Shown here piece by piece: positions 1 to 5,456 of a stretch of DNA of 28,307 nucleotides (the first letter of the stretch is position 1; each line of letters starts with the position of its first letter). The notes below the pieces were generated by a model. That model was not told the DNA's origin and ran no database searches. It saw only the letters and a program-made list of their open reading frames with translations. The position numbers were made by a program, and so were the translations under genes. Source of the stretch: an uncultured Pseudoflavonifractor sp. Lineage in GTDB: Bacteria > Bacillota > Clostridia > Oscillospirales > Oscillospiraceae. The stretch covers positions 1 through 28,307 of the forward strand of contig CANDEE010000019.1 in NCBI GenBank assembly GCA_947383685.1, in the 5' to 3' direction.

Positions 1-55
1 TCAGGACAACAAGGTAGGCCCAGTCAGTAACTCCCATTTCCATAGTTCTCTCTCC
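1..55. repeat. 55-bp direct repeat, left copy (other copy 27876-27930)
   Basis: These 55 bases are identical to 27876-27930; identity stops at base 56 (gctaaaag here, ttcaaagt there). Together with the second exact 55-bp repeat (4194-4248 and 28253-28307) this looks like a k-mer overlap of an assembly graph rather than a biological repeat. It implies that the sequence upstream of base 1 can be the sequence upstream of 27876. Confidence 0.9.
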
Positions 56-158
56 GCTAAAAGTCAAGAGAAATTTGCAAAGGTTTAGAAAAATTAGCAC
101 TCTGCACAAGCGTGGCGGGTGGATTTTATGCGTTTTCACAACAAAATGACATGACAAG

Positions 159-189
159 CCAGCCGGATGGGTCAATCCCATTCGGCTGG
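159..189 (-). terminator. Hairpin after the IS30-like transposase
   Basis: A 13-bp stem (159-171 with 177-189, one G-T wobble, loop tcaat) lies 24 bases past the stop of the minus-strand transposase gene. The T-tract on the minus strand is poor, so this may be a weak terminator or an end structure of the transposon. Confidence 0.5.
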
Positions 190-212
190 TGCGCTTTTAT
201 GAGGTCAGGGCG

Positions 213-1253
213 TCACGCCGCCTGGAGCTCCTGGTCAAAGAGCATGGCGGCGGACTTCCACCCCAGTATCTTGCGGGGGTAGTTATTGACCCACCGCTCC
301 GCCGCCATCACCTCCTCCCGTGTAACCTTGTCAAAGTTGGTGCCCTTGGGGAAAAACCGTCTAATCAGCCGGTTCATATTCTCATTGGAGCCTCTCTCAA
401 AAGCGCTGTATGGGTGGCAGAAAAACACAACGGTCCGCTTGCCCTTGCGCCGGTGGGCCATCTCTATGCCCTCAAAGTCTTGAAACTCACAGCCATTGTC
501 AACGGTGATGCTTTTGAAAAGTTTGTAGAACAGCTTGCCAAAGCGCCGCTCCAGGCCATTGATGGCCTTGACCACGCTGGCCGCCGTGTGATCCTCCAGG
601 AGCAGGACAATTCCCATGCGGGTCCGCCGCTCTGTCAGCACCAGCAGGGTCTTTTGTGAGCCCTTGCATCCCATGATGCTGTCCATCTCCCAGTGGCCAA
701 AACTGCCCCGGCTCTTGATCTCCTCCGGGCGCTTTTCTATGCTCTGGCCACGGGGAGCCCTGGCGGCCTCTTTCTTGCTCTTGGCGGCGTAGTGGCGGCG
801 GCCCTTGTCATGCAGGTGCTCCGGGGTCAGAAAAAGGAACACGTCCCCACGATAGATGTAATTATAGACCGTATTCTCACAAATTTGCGTGCTGTATTGC
901 TCCCCGTTGTTTCGGATTTCCGCAAGGGCGGCACCGGGGGCAAAGCCCTGGACCATGATGAGCTCCTCCAGCCGCTTGACCAGGGCGTGGTCATGGCCGA
1001 TTTTGAGCTCCTTGCCCTTTTCCTTGAGGAAAGCCTTGTATTTGCGGTGGGCCACGTCCGCACAGTAGACCTCAACGTCAATGAGGTCCGTGGTGCGCTG
1101 GATGCACAGGCCCCGGCCTATTTCGTAGTAGATGGACCGCTCACACTTGCCCAGGGCGTCCGCAATGGCTTTGGGCTTAAAGCCTTTTCTCAGCATCCGC
1201 TCCATGGTCTGCCGGTCATTGAGCGTGAAATGGGTGGCTCCTTTGTGGTTCAT
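213..1253 (-). CDS. IS30-family transposase
   Basis: Predicted DDE transposase of about 346 residues, the usual IS30 length. The N-terminus (about residues 8-48) is a helix-turn-helix of the IS30 type (ADALGKCERSIYYEI). The catalytic triad is visible as D191 in GHWEMDSIMG, D252 in TVDNGCEF and E291 in ERGSNENMNRLIRRFFPKG, the last being the signature IS30 end motif. I chose the ATG at 1253 because GGAGGT sits just upstream; an in-frame upstream start at 1274 would overlap the terminator hairpin of the repressor gene. No clear terminal inverted repeats flank the gene, and it sits in the same orientation as a repressor with its own promoter, so it may be a resident copy in a phage-like block rather than an autonomous insertion sequence. 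Confidence 0.9.
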   Translation of the reverse strand: MNHKGATHFTLNDRQTMERMLRKGFKPKAIADALGKCERSIYYEIGRGLCIQRTTDLIDVEVYCADVAHRKYKAFLKEKGKELKIGHDHALVKRLEELIMVQGFAPGAALAEIRNNGEQYSTQICENTVYNYIYRGDVFLFLTPEHLHDKGRRHYAAKSKKEAARAPRGQSIEKRPEEIKSRGSFGHWEMDSIMGCKGSQKTLLVLTERRTRMGIVLLLEDHTAASVVKAINGLERRFGKLFYKLFKSITVDNGCEFQDFEGIEMAHRRKGKRTVVFFCHPYSAFERGSNENMNRLIRRFFPKGTNFDKVTREEVMAAERWVNNYPRKILGWKSAAMLFDQELQAA

Positions 1254-1267
1254 GCTGCACCTCCAGA

Positions 1268-1299
1268 AAAACAATAAAAGCGGGGTGTTGCCACCCCGC
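1268..1299 (-). terminator. Intrinsic terminator of the XRE gene
   Basis: GCGGGGTG (1280-1287) pairs with CACCCCGC (1292-1299), followed on the minus strand by cttttattgttttt. It lies between the end of the XRE gene (1314) and the transposase start (1253) and should uncouple the two. Confidence 0.75.
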
Positions 1300-1313
1300 T
1301 TGCCCGTGTGTTG

Positions 1314-1559
1314 TTACCTGGCCTGGTATCGCTCCAGCAGCTCCGCCGTTTCCCCGTCCGGCAGGATGTCCTCCAGCTTGCAGTTGAGGGCAAGGCAGAT
1401 TTTGAGGAGCGTGGCCAGCTTTGCACCGCACAGGTCACGGCCTCCCTGCTCATAGGTCTGGAGCACCCGGCCATTGATACCGGCGGCGGTGGCCAGCTCA
1501 GATTGTGAAAAATCATGTGCCAGGCGTGTGCTTTGAAGTCTGCTTTTTGTTTGGCCCAT
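1314..1559 (-). CDS. XRE-family transcriptional regulator
   Basis: A compact 81-residue HTH_3/Cro-CI type DNA-binding protein. The helix-turn-helix is readable at about residues 12-50 (FSQSELATAAGINGRVLQTYEQ) and is followed by the LATLLKICLALNCKLEDIL helix typical of small phage and plasmid repressors. No second domain is present. It has its own strong promoter with a perfect palindrome between the -35 and -10 boxes (1586-1614), so autorepression is likely. It ends in front of a hairpin terminator. It probably controls itself and perhaps the neighbouring phage-like genes; the target beyond its own promoter is inferred. Confidence 0.85.
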   Translation of the reverse strand: MGQTKSRLQSTRLAHDFSQSELATAAGINGRVLQTYEQGGRDLCGAKLATLLKICLALNCKLEDILPDGETAELLERYQAR

Positions 1560-1585
1560 TGGACGGCACCTCCTTTGTTTTCTCT

Positions 1586-1614
1586 ACTATACAACAAAAG
1601 TTGTATATTGTCAA
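1586..1614 (-). promoter_or_regulatory. Promoter and operator of the XRE gene
   Basis: Read on the minus strand: TTGACA (1614-1609), a 17-base spacer, TATAGT (1591-1586). The spacer contains the perfect palindrome TATACAAC-AAAA-GTTGTATA (1588-1607), which overlaps the -10 box. A repressor bound here would block RNA polymerase directly. Confidence 0.8.
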
Positions 1615-1620
1615 GATAGA

Positions 1621-1658
1621 AAAAGGCCCGTGCAAAAATAAATTTTGCCGGGCGCTTT
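1621..1658 (-). terminator. Intrinsic terminator after the amber-containing XRE gene
   Basis: GCCCG (1626-1630) pairs with CGGGC (1649-1653), extended by CAAAA with TTTTG around an AT loop. T-tracts occur on both strands (ttttta on plus, ccttttt on minus), so it can act in both directions; it directly follows the minus-strand gene ending at 1660. Confidence 0.6.
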
Positions 1659-1659
1659 T

Positions 1660-1944
1660 TTAGCCTTTCGTTGCCCTCAGCCGATCCGCAAGCATGGCCA
1701 GCGCCGCAACGTCCTTTTCGTCAAGGCCGGACACGTTGATGCTGGCCAGGGGCTCCAGGCCCAGGAGGTAGTCCGTGGACACGGAAAAGGTCTTTGCCAG
1801 CTCCACGATGCTGGCGGGGGACGGGATGGAAAGCCCCTACTCCCAGGAGTTCACGCCGTTGCGGGTGCTGCCCATTTGCCGGGCAAGCTCCGCTTGCGTC
1901 CAGCCCCGTGCCTCTCTTAACGCTTTGATCTTTTCTGCTATCAT
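1660..1944 (-). pseudogene. XRE repressor interrupted by an in-frame amber codon
   Basis: The minus strand reads as a continuous 94-residue XRE repressor except for one TAG at codon 36 (1837-1839). Before it is MIAEKIKALREARGWTQAE, then a helix-turn-helix ending NGVNSWE; after it comes GLSIPSPASIVELAKTFSV and STDYLLGLEPL, all normal for the family, where this position is usually Q, R or N. The rest of the frame is undamaged and the gene has a terminator and a ribosome site (aaaggagg). It is either a recent nonsense mutation, a sequencing error, or a TAG read as glutamine (one base from CAG), as in some gut phages. The other genes in 56-4193 end in TAA or TGA, but they are few. Confidence 0.8.
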
Positions 1945-1983
1945 CCGCAGCGCCTCCTTTCAAGGTAATTATACTTTGCACAT

Positions 1984-2044
1984 CCGTCAAGTCATTATCA
2001 AATAGGCTCTATCGCTTGACACCTTGACGGAGGCTGGATATAAT
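1984..2044 (+). promoter_or_regulatory. Consensus promoter with inverted-repeat operator
   Basis: TTGACA (2016-2021), 17-base spacer, TATAAT (2039-2044): a perfect sigma-A promoter driving the membrane-protein gene at 2091. The inverted pair CCGTCAAG (1984-1991) and CTTGACGG (2023-2030) brackets it and faces the divergent XRE gene, so it is a plausible operator for that regulator. Confidence 0.8.
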
Positions 2045-2090
2045 AGAGCTTGCAAAGCTCAAGAAAGAACAAGAAAGAGAGGGCGGGAAG

Positions 2091-2774
2091 ATGAAAAAGC
2101 TGGGGCGATTTCTAAAGGCGTTCTTTGGTGTTGTTTGCGTCATTTATGTGGCCACTTTTATATGGCTGGCAATATATACACGCAAAGCGGAGATGGTGCT
2201 GGGGGCGGTGTTGTTTGCTGTTCCTGCCTATTTCCTGCTGAGGAAAAAGAAAGTAAAGCCGGAGCCGCAAGGCCCAACAGCGGGGCCCGTCCGGCCCACC
2301 GTGCGCCAGGCGGTCAGCCAATACACGCCGGATGCGCCGGAGGAAACATTGCGGGATATGCGGATGTATTACACAAAAGAGCAGATAGAGAATGACGTGC
2401 GCATCCTCTCCGAAAGTTTCAAGCTGGCCCAGCAGACGGCCAACATTGACACATTCACCAGCCGGTTGGCATTGGCACAGCGGACAGCGTTGACCCTCCT
2501 GCAAGCCGAAAAAGCGGGGTGCAAAGGGATTTTGCCGGGGACAAGCAAAACGTGTGACCAGGTGCTCTCCAGCGTGAAAGACCTAAAAATTGCTTTCCTT
2601 GAAAACAGCTACATAAAAGAAACAACGGAGGCCATGCTGTTAAAAACGCCGTCTGGACAGCGTAAAAGGATGGAGGCCTATTTGGCAAAGCTGGAGGCCC
2701 ACAAAACTGATTTTTTAGATGTGGTGGACACCTATGACAAAGTGGTGAGGGACACAAAAGTCCTCATGCCATAA
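2091..2774 (+). CDS. Membrane-anchored protein of unknown function
   Basis: 227 residues. Two hydrophobic segments at the N-terminus (about residues 7-28 and 34-50), then a Pro-rich linker (KVKPEPQGPTAGPVRP) and a mostly helical, charged cytoplasmic domain with a heptad-like pattern. It is the only plus-strand gene in the 1-4200 block and is driven by a consensus promoter (2016-2044) divergent from the amber-containing repressor, and closed by a strong terminator. This position (divergent from a repressor in a prophage-like block) fits a lysogeny-expressed gene such as an exclusion protein, but nothing in the sequence proves that. I do not recognise the family with confidence. Confidence 0.75.
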   Translation: MKKLGRFLKAFFGVVCVIYVATFIWLAIYTRKAEMVLGAVLFAVPAYFLLRKKKVKPEPQGPTAGPVRPTVRQAVSQYTPDAPEETLRDMRMYYTKEQIENDVRILSESFKLAQQTANIDTFTSRLALAQRTALTLLQAEKAGCKGILPGTSKTCDQVLSSVKDLKIAFLENSYIKETTEAMLLKTPSGQRKRMEAYLAKLEAHKTDFLDVVDTYDKVVRDTKVLMP

Positions 2775-2780
2775 ACGCAA

Positions 2781-2817
2781 AAAGCCGGAGAGGCCAGCAG
2801 GCCCCTCCGGCTTTTTT
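2781..2817 (+). terminator. Strong intrinsic terminator
   Basis: AAAGCCGGAGaGGCC pairs with GGCCcCTCCGGCTTT around agca, followed by T6. It ends the 2091-2774 transcript; an A-tract on the left lets it also work for the minus-strand lysis genes. Confidence 0.9.
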
Positions 2818-2932
2818 CCATTGGAAAAAACACCCCCGGTCATGGTGTCGGGGGTATCATTACCCCTCCCGGCCTTGACAGCCCTTGTGGGGGCCTTTAC
2901 GGGCAAAACAGGGGCATTTCCCGCCGGGGGGG

Positions 2933-3244
2933 TTACACCTTTTTCTTTTCAAACTGCATGATGGCCTCTTTGAGTTTGTCAAAGCCAAACATGGCAGCGT
3001 AGGCCACCATAAAGCCCACCACAACGGCGGCCGCCACCATGTACCATACCACGGCCAGGCCTTTGATTTGGGCCCAGGCGAAAAACGCCGCCAGGGTCAG
3101 GCCCATGGCCACGATGACAGCCAGGACGTTGGTGGGGAGCCTGTCCCAGGTGAGCTTTTTAAGGACCTGGACGATGATGTTCGTGAGCACCACCAGGACG
3201 CCCACGATGCTGAGGATGACGGACCAGTCGAAAATGCTTTCCAT
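2933..3244 (-). CDS. Phage-type holin
   Basis: 103 residues with three hydrophobic stretches (about residues 8-28, 40-58 and 66-88) and a short positively charged C-terminus (QFEKKKV), the layout of a phage holin. It lies 22 bases downstream of the endolysin gene on the same strand, with an AGGTAAC ribosome site just before the ATG. The pair forms the usual lysis cassette that lets a murein hydrolase reach the cell wall. The exact holin family cannot be assigned by eye. It is odd to find it beside a conjugative core, which suggests the block derives from a phage. Confidence 0.75.
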   Translation of the reverse strand: MESIFDWSVILSIVGVLVVLTNIIVQVLKKLTWDRLPTNVLAVIVAMGLTLAAFFAWAQIKGLAVVWYMVAAAVVVGFMVAYAAMFGFDKLKEAIMQFEKKKV

Positions 3245-3266
3245 AGTTAGTTACCTCCCAGTTATT

Positions 3267-4151
3267 TTACCCCACAAGGGTGAGGTCCTTGATGTTGACG
3301 GCGGCGGTGACCGCCTTGCCCTGGCCGATGACGGCCCGGTCCCCGGACAGCTCCAGCACCGTGTAGGTGTTGGCGTAGACGAAAGAGGCCAGGCCCCCGC
3401 CGGTGTAGGTCTTGGCCCCGGCCTTGACTTTGACGGTGGAGCCCTTGGCGATGGCGGCGGAGGCCTCCACGGCGATGTCAGCGGCGTCCACCCAGCCGTA
3501 GACGGTGGAGGAGCTGCCGGTGGTCTTGATGAGGTGATAGGGATGCCGGGCCCCCTTGGCCACGGCGGTGACCTTGGCCTCACCAGGCTTGCAGCTCTTG
3601 GGGTTGGTGCTGCCGGAGCTGGCATAGTGGCGGGAGCCGGTAAAGGCCACCACGTCCCCCACAGCGGGTCCCTGAGCGCCGCTTGTGGGCTGGGTAGGCT
3701 TGGACACCTCCCCGGCGCTCCCGCCCGCCACGGCCCCCGTATAGTCCACCCAGGGCAGCTTGCCGTGCTTGGTCCAGGTCCGGGTGTTGTACCCGGCCTT
3801 TTTGCCGCATCCGGCCACGGCGGTGATTTGCACCTTGTTTTCCCACCGGGGGGAACACTCCACCGCCAGGCCGTTGCCGATGTAGACGCCGATGTGCCCG
3901 GAGCACCAAACGGCCTCACCGGGCAGCATGGCGGCCCAGCCGGTGGTGCTCACCTCCTTGCACAGCTTAATCATGCCGTCCGCCCCCACGTCCGGGCAGG
4001 TCCCGGCGGCCAGCAGGGCCTTGGTGGGGTAGGCGGCCCCGCCGTAGGTCCGGGAGGGGTCCCCACACCAGCCCCACAGGACGCCTTTGATGAGGTTGAC
4101 GCAATCAAAGCCGTACACGGGCGGGCTCTGATTGGCGGCGGCCTTAATCAT
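3267..4151 (-). CDS. Phage endolysin (NlpC/P60-like), N-terminus cut at the joint
   Basis: About 294 residues from the first ATG. The N-terminal half carries a cysteine-peptidase type core (FDCVNLIKGVLWGW with the Cys; SGHIGVYIGNG with the His), as in NlpC/P60 phage endolysins. The C-terminal half has SH3-like repeats (about residues 165-294: AVGDVVAFTGSRHY; KVKAGAKTYTGGGLASFVY; DRAVIGQGKAVTAAVNIKDL) that would bind cell wall. The frame stays open above the ATG (NHNYNKAADRTRM) up to base 4193, exactly where the 55-bp repeat at 4194 begins. The real start therefore lies upstream and is lost at this joint, so the ATG at 4151 is not the native start. Expression in this arrangement is doubtful. 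Confidence 0.8.
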   Translation of the reverse strand: MIKAAANQSPPVYGFDCVNLIKGVLWGWCGDPSRTYGGAAYPTKALLAAGTCPDVGADGMIKLCKEVSTTGWAAMLPGEAVWCSGHIGVYIGNGLAVECSPRWENKVQITAVAGCGKKAGYNTRTWTKHGKLPWVDYTGAVAGGSAGEVSKPTQPTSGAQGPAVGDVVAFTGSRHYASSGSTNPKSCKPGEAKVTAVAKGARHPYHLIKTTGSSSTVYGWVDAADIAVEASAAIAKGSTVKVKAGAKTYTGGGLASFVYANTYTVLELSGDRAVIGQGKAVTAAVNIKDLTLVG

Positions 4152-4193
4152 CCGGGTGCGGTCCGCTGCCTTGTTGTAGTTGTGATTGTTGCA

Positions 4194-4248
4194 GTATAAT
4201 GCTACTCCCTATGGCTGTGGTTTTGGGTTGTCGTACCCTTCAAGCTGC
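4194..4248. repeat. 55-bp direct repeat, left copy (other copy 28253-28307)
   Basis: Identical to the last 55 bases of the window. Here it is preceded by the endolysin gene; at the window end it is preceded by the structured RNA. It includes the decayed iscB start codon. The sequence after 28307 can therefore be 4249 onward. Confidence 0.9.
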
Positions 4249-4300
4249 GGATGGGCGTCCAACAGGTACGGACGGGCCGGAAGGATCGTGCCTTCTTTGA
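4211..4300 (+). pseudogene. Decayed N-terminus of an IscB/IsrB-type protein
   Basis: An ATG at 4211 begins MAVV; after single-base shifts the other frames read LSY (from 4228), DGRP (from 4252 on) and NRYGRAGRIV (from 4261). These pieces occur in the order expected at the N-terminus of IscB-family proteins (MAVV-FVLS-DGKPLMPT-NRYGRARR). The frame is broken several times and similarity stops near 4300. The identical start at 28270 follows the structured RNA at 28055-28252, which is the normal order omega RNA then iscB. The assignment rests on short motifs from memory. Confidence 0.5.
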
Positions 4301-4381
4301 AAAGACATTCAGGCCGTGAAATGATCTTAACCAGATTGATAGGTTGACCAGTAATATAGCTGATTTTGAAAGGTGAACGGG

Positions 4382-4407
4382 TGCCCAGCTTTACTCTTAG
4401 CTGGGCA
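4382..4407. repeat. Stem-loop 3' of the tRNA-Ser fragment
   Basis: TGCCCAGCT pairs perfectly with AGCTGGGCA around an 8-base loop. It lies just downstream of the tRNA 3' end on the minus strand and could be its terminator, though no good T-tract follows. Confidence 0.5.
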
Positions 4408-4425
4408 TCCGTTTGCCCTTCATTC

Positions 4426-4484
4426 TGGCGCAGCGGGAGGGATTCGAACCCTCGGGCCGCTTTTGACGGCCACACGATTTCCAA
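4426..4484 (-). tRNA. 3' fragment of tRNA-Ser(GGA), probable attachment-site scar
   Basis: Read on the minus strand this is the 3' part of a class II tRNA: anticodon loop TTGGAAA (anticodon GGA at 4482-4480), 3' anticodon arm TCGTGT, long variable arm GGCCG/CGGCC, T arm GAGGG-TTCGAAT-CCCTC, acceptor strand, then CCA (4428-4426). The 5' side of the anticodon arm does not pair and no D arm or 5' acceptor follows to the right, so the gene is incomplete. Truncation in the anticodon loop is where many integrases cross over. It is either an attP/attR half-site or a relic; no integrase gene is present in the window. Confidence 0.8.
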
Positions 4485-4528
4485 TTGTACTTGAAAAGAA
4501 TTTAAATTATAATTGTAATTTCCCGCAA

Positions 4529-4558
4529 TATGTCGTACGCTATGGAGCGTACGACATA
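4529..4558. repeat. Perfect 13-bp palindrome
   Basis: TATGTCGTACGCT and AGCGTACGACATA around ATGG. It sits 45 bases from the tRNA-Ser scar. It may be a recombinase or regulator binding site, or a hairpin; the T-rich tail of a terminator is missing. Confidence 0.75.
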
Positions 4559-4665
4559 CTGTAGGGGGAAAATATGATAAGTAGAGAGAGGGCACCGCCA
4601 GAATCCATCTCAGTACAGCATACAGAAAAAGATATTACAAAAGACTGAGAGGGAGAATATTAACC

Positions 4666-4803
4666 ATGATGAGCATATTAGGAGAAATACAGAATCATCT
4701 GCATAGTTATTTCCACGTGTGGAACAGGGAGGTTAAGGTTAAGAAAAATTATTCTCACAGTGAAGGGATAAATAGATATACGGTAGCTACATATCTTCGG
4801 TAA
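4666..4803 (+). CDS. Short ORF, possible frameshifted start of the LRR gene
   Basis: 45 codons (MMSILGEIQNHLH ... TVATYLR) with a good ribosome site (gagggaga) seven bases ahead of two ATGs. It ends in TAA where the frame of the next gene begins to read SSVTEIGEWAFNGCTSLA, a normal BspA repeat. A one-base indel near 4795-4800 would fuse the two into TVATYL-SSVTEIG. It may thus be the true N-terminus of the LRR protein, or an independent peptide. No signal peptide is present. The stretch 4300-4665 has otherwise only the tRNA scar and the palindrome. Confidence 0.4.
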   Translation: MMSILGEIQNHLHSYFHVWNREVKVKKNYSHSEGINRYTVATYLR

Positions 4804-4841
4804 CGGAAATTGGAGAATGGGCGTTTAACGGGTGTACGTCC

Positions 4842-5456
4842 TTGGCTCTTACAGAGTTGCCTGTGGGGATAACTACAATTGGACGTAGTGCATTTAGCGA
4901 TTGTACGTCCCTGGCCCTTACAGAGTTGCCGGCGAGGGTAACTACAATTGGAGTTAATGCATTTAACGGCTGCACGTCCTTGGCTCTCACAGAACTGCCA
5001 GCAGGAGTATCAACAATTGGCCTTGGGGCGTTCTGCAAATGTACGTCTTTAGCTCTCTCACAATTGCCGGCAGGGGTGACTACAATTAGTGAGAATGCGT
5101 TTTATTCTTGTCCTTCCCTGGCCCTTACAGAATTGCCGACAGGAGTAACTACAATTGGTCGTTTTGCGTTTTACGGATGTACGTCTTTGGCCCTCACAGA
5201 ACTGCCGACAGGAGTAACGACAATTAGCCAGGGTGCGTTTGAAGGGTGCACATCTCTATCCCTTAAAGAATTACCAGCGGGGGTAATTACAATTGAAGTT
5301 AATGCTTTCAGAGACTGTACGTCTCTGGCCCTTACAGAATTGCCGGCGGGGGTAACTACAATTGAGGATTGCGCATTTAAAGGGTGCACATCCCTAGCTC
5401 TTGCAGAATTGCCTGCGGGGATAACCACAATTGGCGAAGGGGCGTTTAGCAATGCA
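4842..5456 (+). repeat. 69-bp tandem repeat array encoding LRR_5 units
   Basis: Nine near-identical 69-bp units, each with the core ctTACAGAatTGCCggcggggGTaaCTACAATTgg and a variable stretch for the AFxxC residues. The strong DNA-level likeness favours unit gain and loss by slippage or recombination. Confidence 0.9.

Noticed and set aside
189..659. Plus-strand ORFs at 189-659, 693-1277 and similar
   Set aside because: They lie opposite the IS30-like transposase gene and have no family motifs or ribosome sites; they are shadow frames.
2885..4199. Long plus-strand ORF of up to 386 codons at 3039-4199
   Set aside because: GC-rich shadow of the endolysin and holin genes; Gly/Pro/His-rich low-complexity translation without known folds.
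4209..4595. 128-codon minus-strand ORF across the tRNA scar
   Set aside because: It crosses the tRNA-Ser fragment, the iscB remnant and the palindrome; not a plausible protein.
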